DNA of 64,000 nt from Crossaster papposus (Eukaryota > Echinodermata > Asteroidea > Velatida > Solasteridae): NCBI GenBank assembly GCA_037893245.1, contig JBAIAA010000606.1, positions 372,001 through 436,000 on the forward strand, in the 5' to 3' direction. Made by a program: the position numbers and the translations under genes. Under the pieces are notes generated by a model, which searched no databases, had not been told where the DNA came from, and saw only the letters and a list, made by a program, of their open reading frames with translations. The first letter of the stretch is position 1. The number at the start of each line of letters is the position of its first letter. Of this stretch, positions 12,420-24,500 are shown in pieces.

Positions 12420-15288
12420 TCACAGTTTGGGTTCTTTCCATTTCGAAATTTGGCAATAATTTGGCTCAGATGTCGAGATGGTGAGTGTCTCTTCATTCTC
12501 GAACAACGTTGAGGTTCGCAGCTAAGATATAAGTCGAAATAATTATCATCATTCGCCGCCACCTTTTCTTATGTGTATGTTTGTACACGTGTATTGCCGC
12601 ATAGGCCTATGCCGCCAGTGGCCTGACGCATGAGTCTCACGGTTTGGTTTTTTTCCAGTGAGAAGTTTGGCAATATTTTGGCTCAGATGTCGAGCTGGTG
12701 AGTGTCTCTTCATTCTCGAACAACGTTGAGGTTCGCAGCTCAAATATAAGTCGAGAAAATTATCCTCATTCGCAGCCACCTTTTCTGATGTGTATGTTTG
12801 TAAACGTGTATTGCCGCATAGGCCTATGCCGCCAGTGGCCTGACGCATGTGTCTCATGGTTTGGGTTTTTTCCAGTGAGAAATCTGGCAATATTTTGGCT
12901 CAGATGTCGAGCTGGTGAGTGTCTCTTCATTCTCGAACAAAGTTGAGTTTCGCAGCTCAGATATAAGTCGAGAAAATAATCCTCATTCGCAGCAATGTTT
13001 TCTTATGTGTATCTATGTACACGTGTATTGCCGCACTGGCCTATGTCGCCAGTGCCCTGACTCATGAGTCTCACAGTTTTGGTTCTTTCCATTGAGAAAT
13101 TTGGCAATATTTTGGCTCAGATGTCGAGCTGGAGAGTGTCTCTTCATTCTCGAACAACGTTGAGGTTCGCAGCTCAATAATAAGTCGAGAAAATTATCCT
13201 CATTCGCAGCCATGTTTTCTTATGTGTATCTATGTACACGTGTATTGCCGCATAGGCCTATGTCGCCAGTGCCCTGACGCATGAGTCTCACGGTTTGGTT
13301 TTTTCCAGTGAGAAGTTTGGCAATATTTTGGCTCAGATGTCGAGCTGGTGAGTGTCTCTTCATTCTCGAACAACGTTGAGGTTCGCAGCTCAAATATAAG
13401 TCGAGAAAATTATCCTCATTCGCAGCCACCTTTTCTGATGTGTATGTTTGTACACTTGTATTGCCACATTGGCCTATGTCGCCAGTGCCCTGACGCATGA
13501 GTCTCACAGTTTGGGTCCTTTCCATTGAGAAAGTTGGCAATATTTTGGCTCCGATGTCGAGCTGGTGAGTGTCTCTTCATTCTCCAACAACGTTGAGGTT
13601 CGCAGCTCAAATATAAGTCGAGAACATTATCCTCATTCGCAGCCATGTTTTCTTATGTGTATCTATGTACATGTGTATTGCCGCATAGGCCTATGTCGCC
13701 AGTGCCCTGACGCATGAGTCTCACAGCTTGGGTTCTTTCTATTGAGAAATTTGGCAATATTCTGGCTTCGATGTCGAGCTGGTGAGTGTCTCTTCATTCT
13801 CGAACAACGTTGAGGTTCGCAGCTCAAATATAAGTCGAGAAAATTATTGGCTCAGATGTCGAGCTGGTGAGTGTCTCTTCATTCTCGGACAACGTTGACG
13901 TTCGCAGCTCAAATAAAAGTCCAGAAAATTATCCTCATTCGCAGCCACCTTTTCTGATGTGTATGTTTGTACACTTGTATTGCCGCATAGGCCTATGCCG
14001 TCAGTGCCCTGACACATGGGTCTCACGGTTTGGGTTTTTTCCAGTGAGAACTTTGGCAATATTTTGGCTCAGATGTCGAGCTGGTGAGTGTCTCTTCATT
14101 CTTGAACAACGTTGAGGTTCGCAGCTCAGATAAAAGTCTAGAAAATTATCCTCATTCGCAGCCATGTTTTCTTATGTGTATCTATGTACACGTGTATTGC
14201 CGCATTGGCCTATGTCGCCAGTGCCCTGACGCATGAGTCTCACAGTTTGGGTCCTTTCCATTGAGAAAGTTGGCAATATTTTGGCTCAGATGTCGAGCTG
14301 GTGAGTGTCTCTTCATTCTCGAACAACGTTGAGGTTCGCAGCTCAAATATAAGTCGAGAAAATTATCCTCATTCGCAGCCACCTTTTCTGATGTGTATGT
14401 TTGTACACGTGTATTGCCGCATAGGCCTATGCCGCCAGTGGCCTGACGCATGAGTCTCATGGTTTGGGTTTTTTCCAGTGAGAAATTTGGCAATATTTTG
14501 GCTCAGATGTCGAGTTGGTGAGTGTCTTTTCATTCTCGGACAACGTTGAGTTTCGCAGCTCAGATATAAGTCGAGAAAATTATCCTCATTCGCAGCCATG
14601 TTTTTTTATGTGTATCTATGTACACGTGTATTGCCGCATTGGCCTAGGTCGCCAGTGCCCTGACGCATGAGTCTCACAGTTTGGGTTCTTTCTATTGAGA
14701 AATTTGGCAATATTTTGGCTCAGATGTCGAGCTGGTGAGTGTCTCTTCATTCTTGAACAACGTTGAGGTTCGCAGCTCAGATAAAAGTCTAGAAAATTAT
14801 CCTCATTCGCAGCCATGTTTTCTTATGTGTATCTATGTACACGTGTATTGCCGCATTGGCCTATGTCGCCAGTGCCCTGACGCATGAGTCTCACAGTTTG
14901 GGTCCTTTCCATTGAGAAAGTTGGCAATATTTTGGCTCAGATGTCGAGCTGGTGAGTGTCTCTTCATTCTCGAACAACGTTGAGGTTCGCAGCTCAAATA
15001 TAAGTCGAGAAAATTATCCTCATTCGCAGCCACCTTTTCTGATGTGTATGTTTGTACACGTGTATTGCCGCATAGGCCTATGCCGCCAGTGGCCTGACGC
15101 ATGAGTCTCATGCTTTGGGTTTTTTCCAGTGAGAAATTTGGCAATATTTTGGCTCAGATGTCGAGTTGGTGAGTGTCTTTTCATTCTCGGACAACGTTGA
15201 GTTTCGCAGCTCAGATATAAGTCGAGAAAATTATCCTCATTCGCAGCCATGTTTTTTTATGTGTATCTATGTACACGTGTATTGCCGC
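8940..15288 (-). repeat. Block A segment 3, mirror of about 16511-22640
   Basis: A lacks one monomer near 8880-8950, which is present in B at about 22630-22850 and in C at about 58264-58500. It keeps one monomer (about 10040-10256, with ATTAACCTC at its end) that B has lost near 21540 and that C retains at about 59587-59803. The segment holds two 68-bp duplications and the 133-bp-deleted monomer. Private changes include A at 9023 (CGCAAGAG instead of CGCATGAG) and A at 11779 (CATTATCG instead of CATTCTCG). Confidence 0.85.
13836..13860 (-). repeat. 133-bp deletion monomer, block A copy
   Basis: AAGTCGAGAAAATTATTGGCTCAG joins two monomer positions that are normally 133 bp further apart. The landmark spacing in the mirror copy is 301 instead of 434. 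The same junction occurs at about 17951 (B) and about 63393 (C), and nowhere else I noticed, so it marks one ancestral position carried into all three arms. Confidence 0.85.
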
Positions 15289-15316
15289 TGCGAAACTCAA
15301 GGTTGTCCGAGAATGA
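15201..15316. repeat. Fold-back junction 2 (reverse to forward)
   Basis: Reverse sequence ATTGCCGC ends at 15288 and forward sequence GCTGCGAAACTC starts at 15287, overlapping by GC at 15287-15288. The forward side lacks the part of the monomer before GCTGCGAAACTC. Locally, GTTTCGCAGC at 15201-15210 faces its reverse complement at 15287-15296 across a loop of about 76 bp. The long-range symmetry of A with B is about a point near 15900, so this junction sits at the inner end of arm A, beside the spacer. Confidence 0.88.
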
Positions 15317-16065
15317 AGAGACACTCACCAGCTCGACATCGGAGCCAAAATATTGCCAAATTTCTCACTGGAACAAAACCAAACCATGAGACTCATGCGT
15401 CAGGCCACTGGCGGCATAGGCCTATGCGGCAATACACGTGTACAAACATACACATCAGAAAAGGTGGCTGCGAATGAGGATAATTTTCTCGACTTATATC
15501 TGAGCTGCGAACCTCAACGTTGTTCGAGAATGAAGAGACACTCACCAGCTCGACATCGGAGCCAAAATATTGCCGAATTTTTCAATAGAAAGAACCCAAA
15601 CTGTGAGACTCATGCGTCAGGGCACTGGCGACCTAGGCCAATGCGGCAATACACGTGTACATATATACACATAAGAAAACATGGCTGCGAATGAGGATAA
15701 TTTTCTCGACTTATATTTGAGCTGCGAAACTCAACGTTGTCCGAGAATGAAGAGACACTCACCAGCTCGACATCTGAGCCAAAATATTGCCAAATTTCTC
15801 ACTGGAAAGAACCCAAACCATGAGACTCATGCGTCAGGCCACTGGCGGCATAGGCCTATGTGGCAATACACGTGTACAAACATACACATCAGAAAAGGTG
15901 GCTGCGAATGAGGATAATTTTCTCGACTTATATTTGAGCTGCGAACCTCAACGTTGTTCGAGAATGAAGAGACACTCACCAGCTCGACATCGGAGCCAAA
16001 ATATTGCCAAATTTCTCAATAGAAAGAACCCAAACTGTGAGACTCATGCGTCAGGGCACTGGCGA

Positions 16066-16093
16066 CATAGGCCTATGCGGCAATACACGTGTA
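16066..16093 (+). other. Paired short palindromes in the monomer: CATAGGCCTATG and TACACGTGTA
   Basis: CATAGGCCTATG at 16066-16077 is a perfect 12-bp palindrome. After six bases (CGGCAA), TACACGTGTA at 16084-16093 is a perfect 10-bp palindrome holding CACGTG. The pair recurs in most monomers of both types. A large subset has CATAGGCCAATG, which removes the first palindrome only. Binding or hairpin function is inference; no protein is identified. Confidence 0.7.
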
Positions 16094-16331
16094 CATAGAT
16101 ACACATAAGAAAACATTGCTGCGAATGAGGATAATGTTCTCAACTTATATTTGAGCTGCGAACCTCAACGTTGTTCGAGAATGAAGAGACACTCACCAGC
16201 TCGACATCGGAGCCAAAATATTGCCAAATTTCTCAATAGAAAGAACCCAAACTGTGAGACTCATGCGTCAGGGCACTGGCGACATAGGCCTATGCGGCAA
16301 TACACGTATACATAGATACACATAAGAAAAC

Positions 16332-16548
16332 ATGGCTGCGAATGAGGATAATGTTCTCGACTTATATTTGAGCTGCGAACCTCAACGTTGTTCGAGAATG
16401 AAGAGACACTCACCAGCTCGACATCTGAGCCAAAATATTGCCAAATTTCTCAATAGAAAGAACCCAAACTGTGAGACTCATGCGTCAGGGCACTGGCGAC
16501 CTAGGCCAATGCGGCAATACACGTGTACATAGATACACATAAAAAAAC
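16332..16548 (+). repeat. Example type 1 monomer (217 bp)
   Basis: This is one complete monomer in the phase chosen here, starting ATGGCTGCGAATGAGGATAA. Type 1 copies carry CTCAATAGAAAGAACCC in the middle and end ACATAGATACACATAAGAAAAC or close variants. This copy holds CAACGTTG at 16383-16390. Its second dyad site is in the altered form CCTAGGCCAATG, which breaks CATAGGCCTATG. Confidence 0.9.
16383..16390 (+). other. CAACGTTG palindrome of the monomer
   Basis: A perfect 8-bp palindrome within CCTCAACGTTGTTCGAG is found in most monomers. It is lost in copies reading CCTCATCGTTG (a type 2-associated substitution, e.g. about 27520) and in the 12-bp deletion variant. Conservation may simply reflect homogenisation of the array. 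Confidence 0.6.
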
Positions 16549-16765
16549 ATGGCTGCGAATGAGGATAATTTTCTCGACTTATATCTGAGCTGCGAAACTC
16601 AACGTTGTCCGAGAATGAAAAGACACTCACCAACTCGACATCTGAGCCAAAATATTGCCAAATTTCTCACTGGAAAAAACCCAAAGCATGAGACTCATGC
16701 GTCAGGCCACTGGCGGCATAGGCCTATGCGGCAATACACGTGTACAAACATACACATCAGAAAAG
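16549..16765 (+). repeat. Example type 2 monomer (217 bp)
   Basis: Type 2 copies carry CTCACTGGAAAAAACCC in the middle and end ACAAACATACACATCAGAAAAGGT, so the next monomer begins GTGGCTGCG instead of ATGGCTGCG. Middle and end types are not always coupled: type 2 middles occur with type 1 ends, as at about 22500-22630. This suggests exchange inside monomers. Confidence 0.85.
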
Positions 16766-17940
16766 GTGGCTGCGAATGAGGATAATTTTCTCGACTTATA
16801 TTTGAGCTGCGAACCTCAACGTTGTTCGAGAATGAAGAGACACTCACCAGCTCGACATCTGAGCCAAAATATTGCCAACTTTCTCAATGGAAAGGACCCA
16901 AACTGTGAGACTCATGCGTCAGGGCACTGGCGACATAGGCCAATGCGGCAATACACGTGTACATAGATACACATAAGAAAACATGGCTGCGAATGAGGAT
17001 AATTTTCTAGACTTTTATCTGAGCTGCGAACCTCAACGTTGTTCAAGAATGAAGAGACACTCACCAGCTCGACATCTGAGCCAAAATATTGCCAAATTTC
17101 TCAATAGAAAGAACCCAAACTGTGAGACTCATGCGTCAGGGCACTGGCGACCTAGGCCAATGCGGCAATACACGTGTACATAGATACACATAAATAAACA
17201 TGGCTGCGAATGAGGATAATTTTCTCGACTTATATCTGAGCTGCGAAACTCAACGTTGTCCGAGAATGAAAAGACACTCACCAACTCGACATCTGAGCCA
17301 AAATATTGCCAAATTTCTCACTGGAAAAAACCCAAACCATGAGACTCATGCGTCAGGCCACTGGCGGCATAGGCCTATGCGGCAATACACGTGTACAAAC
17401 ATACACATCAGAAAAGGTGGCTGCGAATGAGGATAATTTTCTCGACTTATATTTGAGCTGCGAACCTCAACGTTGTTCGAGAATGAAGAGACACTCACCA
17501 GCTCGACATCTGAGCCAAAATATTGCCAACTTTCTCAATGGAAAGGACCCAAACTGTGAGACTCATGCGTCAGGGCACTGGCGACATAGGCCAATGCGGC
17601 AATACACGTGTACATAGATACACATAAGAAAACATGGCTGCGAATGAGGATAATTTTCTAGACTTTTATCTGAGCTGCGAACCTCAACGTTGTTCAAGAA
17701 TGAAGAGACACTCACCAGCTCGACATCTGAGCCAAAATATTGCCAAAGTTCTCACTGGAAAAAACCCAAACCGTGAGACCCATGTGTCAGGGCACTGACG
17801 GCATAGGCCTATGCGGCAATACAAGTGTACAAACATACACATCAGAAAAGGTGGCTGCGAATGAGGATAATTTTCTGGACTTTTATTTGAGCTGCGAACG
17901 TCAACGTTGTCCGAGAATGAAGAGACACTCACCAGCTCGA

Positions 17941-17965
17941 CATCTGAGCCAATAATTTTCTCGAC
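17941..17965 (+). repeat. 133-bp deletion monomer, block B copy
   Basis: GAGCCA is joined directly to ATAATTTTCTCGAC. It is the mirror of the copies at about 13847 and about 63393. The upstream neighbour carries the rare GTCAACGTTGTCCGAG in all three arms. Confidence 0.85.
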
Positions 17966-20900
17966 TTATATTTGAGCTGCGAACCTCAACGTTGTTCGAG
18001 AATGAAGAGACACTCACCAGCTCGACATCGAAGCCAGAATATTGCCAAATTTCTCAATAGAAAGAACCCAAGCTGTGAGACTCATGCGTCAGGGCACTGG
18101 CGACATAGGCCTATGCGGCAATACACATGTACATAGATACACATAAGAAAACATGGCTGCGAATGAGGATAATGTTCTCGACTTATATTTGAGCTGCGAA
18201 CCTCAACGTTGTTGGAGAATGAAGAGACACTCACCAGCTCGACATCGGAGCCAAAATATTGCCAACTTTCTCAATGGAAAGGACCCAAACTGTGAGACTC
18301 ATGCGTCAGGGCACTGGCGACATAGGCCAATGTGGCAATACAAGTGTACAAACATACACATCAGAAAAGGTGGCTGCGAATGAGGATAATTTTCTCGACT
18401 TATATTTGAGCTGCGAACCTCAACGTTGTTCGAGAATGAAGAGACACTCACCAGCTCGACATCTGAGCCAAAATATTGCCAAACTTCTCACTGGAAAAAA
18501 CCAAACCGTGAGACTCATGCGTCAGGGCACTGGCGACATAGGCCTATGCGGCAATACACGTGTACATAGATACACATAAGAAAACATGGCTGCGAATGAG
18601 GATAATTTTCTCGACTTATTATTGAGCTGCGAACCTCAACGTTGTTCGAGAATGAAGAGACACTCTCCAGCTCGACATCTGAGCCAAAATATTGCCAAAT
18701 TTCTCAATGGAAAGAACCAAAACTGTGAGACTCATGAGTCAGGGCACTGGCGACATAGGCCAGTGCGGCAATACACGTGTACATAGATACACATAAGAAA
18801 ACATTGCTGCGAATGAGGATTATTTTCTCGACTTATATCTGAGCTGCGAAACTCAACTTTGTTCGAGAATGAAGAGACACTCACCAGCTCGACATCTGAG
18901 CCAAAATATTGCCAGATTTCTCACTGGAAAAAACCCAAACCATGAGACACATGCGTCAGGCCACTGGCGGCATAGGCCTATGCGGCAATACACGTTTACA
19001 AACATACACATCAGAAAAGGTGGCTGCGAATGAGGATAATTTTCTCGACTTATATTTGAGCTGCGAACCTCAACGTTGTTCGAGAATGAAGAGACACTCA
19101 CCAGCTCGACATCTGAGCCAAAATATTGCCAAACTTCTCACTGGAAAAAAACCAAACCGTGAGACTCATGCGTCAGGCCACTGGCGGCATAGGCCTATGC
19201 GGCAATACACGTGTACAAACATACACATAAGAAAAGGTGGCGGCGAATGATGATAATTATTTCGACTTATATCTTAGCTGCGAACCTCAACGTTGTTCGA
19301 GAATGAAGAGACACTCACCATCTCGACATCTGAGCCAAATTATTGCCAAATTTCGAAATGGAAAGAACCCAAACTGTGAGACTCATGCGTCAGGGCACTG
19401 GCTACATAGGCCAATGCGGCAATACACGTGTACATAGATACACATAAGACTCATGCGTCAGGGCACTGGCTACATAGGCCAATGCGGCAATACACGTGTA
19501 CATAGATACACATAAGAAAACATGGCTGCGAATGAGGATAATTTTCTCGACTTATATTTGAGCTGCGAACCTCAACGTTGTTCGAGAATGAAGAGACACT
19601 CAGCAGCTCGACATCTGAGCCAAAATATTGCCAAATTTCTCAATGGAAAGAACCCAAACTGTGAGACTCATGAGTCAGGGCATTGGCGACATAGGCCAGT
19701 GCGGCAATACACGTGTACATAGATACACATCAGAAAAGGTGGCTGCGAATGAGGATAATTTTCTCGACTTATATCTTAGCTGCAAACCTCAACGTTGTTT
19801 GAAAATGAAGAGACACTCACCAGCTCAACATCTGAGCCAAAATATTGCCAAATTTCTCACTGGAAAAAAACCAAACCGTGAGACTCATGCGTCTGGGCAC
19901 TGGCGACATAGGCCAATGCGGCAATACACGTGTACAAACATACACATAAGAAAACATGGCTGCGAATGAGGATAATTTTCTAGACTTATATCTGAGCTGC
20001 GAACCTCAACGTTGTTCGAGAATGTAGAGACACTCACCAGCTCGACATCTGAGTCAAAATATTGCCAAATTTCTCAATAGAAAGAACCCAAACTGTGAGA
20101 CTCATGTATCAGGGCACTGGCGACATATGCCTATGCGGCAATACACGTGTACATAGATACACATAAGAAAACATGGCTGCGAATGAGGATAATTTTTTCG
20201 ACTTGTATCTGAGCTGCGAACCTCAACGTTGTTCGAGAATGAAGAGACACTCTCCAGCTCGACATCTGAGCCAAAATATTGCCAAATTCCTCAAAGGAAA
20301 GAACCCAAACTGTGAGACTCATGAGTCAGGGCACTGGCGACATAGGCCAGTGCGGCAATACATGTGTACATAGATACACATAAAAAAACATGGCTGCGAA
20401 TGAGGATAATTTTCTCGACTTATATTTGAGCTGCGAACCTCAACGTTGTTCGAGAATGAAGAGACACTCACCAGCTGGACATCTCAGCCAAAATATTGCC
20501 AAATTTCCCACTGGAAAAAACCCAAACCGTGAGACCCATGTGTCAGGGCACTGACGGCATAGGCCTATGCGGCAATACAAGTGTACAAACATACACATCA
20601 GAAAAGGTGGCTGCGAATGAGGATAATTTTCTCGACTTATATTTGAGCTGCGAACCTCAACGTTGTTCGAGAATGAAGAGACACTCACCAGCTCGACATC
20701 TGAGCCAAAATATTGCCAAATTTCTCACTGGAAAAAAACCAAACCGTGAGACTCATGCGTCAGGCCACTGGCGGCATAGGCCTATGCGGCAATACACGTG
20801 TACAAACATACACATAAGAAAAGGTGGCGGCGAATGGTGATAATTATTTCGACTTATATCTTAGCTGCGAACCTCAACGTTGTTCGAGAATGAAGAGACA

Positions 20901-21539
20901 CTCACCATCTCGACATCTGAGCCAAATTATTGCCAAATTTCGAAATGGAAAGAACCCAAACTGTGAGACTCATGCGTCAGGGCACTGGCTACATAGGCCA
21001 ATGCGGCAATACACGTGTACATAGATACACATAAGACTCATGCGTCAGGGCACTGGCTACATAGGCCAATGCGGCAATACACGTGTACATAGATACACAT
21101 AAGAAAACATGGCTGCGAATGAGGATAATTTTCTCGACTTATATTTGAGCTGCGAACCTCAACGTTGTTCGAGAATGAAGAGACACTCAGCAGCTCGACA
21201 TCGGAGCCAAAATATTGCCAAATTTCTCACTGTAAAAAAACCAAACCGTGAGACTCATGCGACTGGGCACTGGCGACATAGGCCAATGCGGCAATACACG
21301 TGTACAAACATACACATAAGAAAACATGGCTGCGAATGAGGATAATTTTCTAGACTTATATCTGAGCTGCGAACCTCAACGTTGTTCGAGAATGTAGAGA
21401 CACTCACCAGCTCGACATCGGAGCCAAAATATTGCCAACTTTCTCAATGGAAAGGACCCAAACTGTGAGACTCATGCGTCAGGGCACTGGCGACATAGGC
21501 CTATGCGGCAATACACGTGTACATAGATACACATAAGAA

Positions 21540-24500
21540 AACATAGCTGCGAATGAGGATAATGTTCTCGACTTATATTTGAGCTGCGAACCTCAACGTT
21601 GTTCGAGAATGAAGAGACACTCACCAGCTCGACATCGGAGCCAAAATATTGCCAAATTTCTCAATAAAACGAACCCAAACTGTGAGACTCATGCGTCAGG
21701 GCACTGGCGACCTAGGCCAATGCGGCAATACACGTGTACATAGATACACATAAGAAAACATGGCTGCGAATGAGGATAATTTTCTAGACTTATATCTGAG
21801 CTGCGAACCTCAACGTTGTTCGAGAATGAAGAGACACTCACCAGCTCGACATCTGAGCCAAAATATTGCCAAACTTCTCACTGGAAAAAACCCAAACCGT
21901 GAGACCTATGTGTCAGGGCACTGACGGCATAGGCCTATGCGGCAATACAAGTGTACAAACATACACATCAGAAAAGGTGGGTGCGAATGAGGATAATTTT
22001 CTCGACTTATATTTGAGCTGCGAACCTCAACGTTGTTCGAGAATGAAGAGACACTCACCAGCTCGACATCTGAGCCAAAATATTGCCAAACTTCCCACCG
22101 GAAAAAACCCAAACCGTGAAACTCATGCGTCAGGGCACTGGCGACATAGGCCTATGCGGCAATACACGTGTACATAGATACACATAAGAAAACATGGCTG
22201 CGAATGAGGATAATGTTCTCGACTTATATTTGAGCTGCGAACCTCAACGTTGTTCGAGAATGAAGAGACACTCACCAGCTCGACATCGGAGCCAAAATAT
22301 TGCCAAATTTCTCAATAGAAAGAACCCAAACTGTGAGACTCTTGCGTCAGGGCACTGACGGCATAGGCCTACGCGGCAATACAAGTGTACAAACATACAC
22401 ATCAGAAAAGGTGGGTGCGAATGAGGATAATTTTCTCGACTTATATTTGAGCTGCGAACCTCAACGTTGTTCGAGAATGAAGAGACACTCACCAGCTCGA
22501 CATCTGAGCCAAAATATTGCCAAACTTCTCACTGGAAAAAACCCAAACCGTGAAACTCATGCGTCAGGGCACTGGCGACATAGGCCTATGCGGCAATACA
22601 CGTGTACATAGATACACATAAGAAAACATGATGCGAATGAGGATAATGTTCTCGACTTATATTTGAGCTGCGAACCTCAATGTTGTTCGAGAATGAAGAG
22701 ACACTCACCAGCTCGACATCGGAGCCAAAATATTGCCAAATTTCTCAATATAAGGAACCCAAACTGTGAGACTCATGCGTCAGGGCACTGGCGACATAGG
22801 CCTATGCGGCAATACACGTGTACATAGATACACATAAGAAAACATTGCTGCGAATGAGGATAATGTTCTCGACTTATATTTGAGCTGCGAACCTCAACGT
22901 TGTTCGAGAATGAAGAGACACTCACCAGCTCGACATCGGAGCCAAAATATTGCCAAATTTCTCAATAGAAAGAACCCAAACTGTGATACTCATGCGTGAG
23001 GGGACTGGCGACATAGGCCTATGCGGCAATGCACGTGTACATAGATACACATAAGAAAACATAGCTGCGAATGAGGATAATGTTCTCGACTTATATTTGA
23101 GCTGCGAACCTCAACGTTGTTCGAGAATGAAGAGACACTCACCAGCTCGACATCGGAGCCAAAATATTGCCAAATTTCTCAATAGAAAGAACCCAAACTG
23201 TGAGACTCATGCGTCAGGGCACTGGCGACCTAGGCCAATGCGGCAATACACGTGTACATAGATACACATAAGAAAACATGGCTGCGAATGAGCATAATTT
23301 TCTAGACTTATATTTGAGCTGCGAACCTCAACGTTGTTCGAGAATGAAGAGACACTCACCAGCTCGACATCTGAGCCAAAATATTGCCAAATTTCTCAAT
23401 AGAAAGAACCCAAACTGTGAGACTCATGCGTCAGGGCACTGGCGACCTAGGCCAATGCGGCAATACACGTGTACATAGATACACATCAGAAAAGGTGGGT
23501 GCGAATGAGGATAATTTTCTCGACTTATATTTGAGCTGCGAACCTCAACGTTGTTCGAGAATGAAGAGACACTCACCAGCTCGACATCTGAGCCAAAATA
23601 TTGCCAAACTTCTCACTGGAAAAAACCTAAACCGTGAAACTCAAGCGTCAGGGCACTGGCGACATAGGCCTATGCGGCAATACACGTGTACATAGATACA
23701 CATAAGAAAACATGGCTGCGAATGAGGATAATGTTCTCGACTTATATTTGGGCTGCGAACCTCAACGTTGTTCGAGAATGAAGAGACACTCACCAGCTCG
23801 ACATCGGAGCAAAAATATTGCCAAATTTCTCAATAGAAAGAACCCAAACTGTGAGACTCTTGCGTCAGGGCACTGACGGCATAGGCCTACGCGGCAATAC
23901 AACTGTACAAACATACACATCAGAAAAGGTGGGTGCGAATGAGGATAATTTTCTCGACTTATATTTGAGCTGCGAACCTCAACGTTGTTCGAGAATGAAG
24001 AGACACTCACCAGCTCGACATCTGAGCCAAAATATTGCCAAATTTCTCAATATAAGGAACCCAAACTGTGAGACTCATGCGTCAGGGCACTGGCGACATA
24101 GGCCTATGCGGCAATACACGTGTACATAGATACACATAAGAAAACATTGCTGCGAATGAGGATAATGTTCTCGACTTATATTTGAGCTGCGAACCTCAAC
24201 GTTGTTCGAGAATGAAGAGACACTCACCAGCTCGACATCGGAGCCAAAATATTGCCAACTTTCTCAATGGAAAGGACCCAAACTGTGAGACTCATGCGTC
24301 AGGGCACTGGCGACATAGGCCTATGCGGCAATACACGTGTACATAGATACACATAAGAAAACATTGCTGCGAATGAGGATAATGTTCTCGACTTATATTT
24401 GAGCTGCGAACCTCAACGTTGTTCGAGAATGAAGAGACACTCACCAGCTCGACATCGGAGCCAAAATATTGCCAACTTTCTCAATGGAAAGGACCCAAAC

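Larger units (their letters stand above)
2168..15288 (-). repeat. Block A: reverse satellite array, inverted copy of part of block B
   Basis: All monomers are reverse-oriented from 2168 to 15288. Their order of variants mirrors block B in detail, including the 68-bp-duplicated monomers, the 12-bp deletion at about 3847, the ATTCGCATCATG variant at about 8948 and the 133-bp deletion at about 13847. Position x in A matches position S-x in B, where S is 32667 for about 2168-6250, 31799 for about 6270-8900, 31582 for about 8950-10000 and 31799 again for about 10260-15288. All changes in S are multiples of 217. The same series also occurs as a direct repeat in block C (offset 49547 for about 8970-14500). 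Confidence 0.93.
15289..16511 (+). repeat. Forward spacer between inverted arms A and B
   Basis: About 1.22 kb of ordinary forward monomers lies between the end of arm A and the start of its mirror match in B (31799-15288 = 16511). It has no reverse counterpart in A. It includes unusual monomers: ACTCAAGGTTG at about 15295, GGAACAAAACC at about 15370, ATATATACAC at about 15662 and ACACGTATACATAG at about 16304. Nothing other than satellite is present. Confidence 0.85.
16512..21540 (+). repeat. Block B segment 1, mirror of A 10260-15288 and of C about 59806-64000
   Basis: Coordinate sums are 31799 with A and 81346 with C. It holds the 133-bp-deleted monomer at about 17951 and 68-bp duplications at 19380-19515 and 20967-21102. 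Shared rare variants include GAACGTCAACG at about 17897, GAGAATGTAGAG at about 20021 and CATATGCC at about 20126. Confidence 0.85.

Noticed and set aside
2168-15288. Terminal inverted repeats of a large DNA transposon or Helitron
   Set aside because: The inverted arms are satellite from end to end. There is no transposase, no target-site duplication and no distinct internal region.
16066-16093. CACGTG as a promoter E-box or operator
   Set aside because: It recurs in nearly every monomer with no gene nearby. It is listed only as a palindrome of the satellite.
16380-16410. CENP-B box within GTTGTTCGAGAATGAAGAG
   Set aside because: TTCG is present, but the A at the required later position and the CGGG core of the mammalian CENP-B box are missing.
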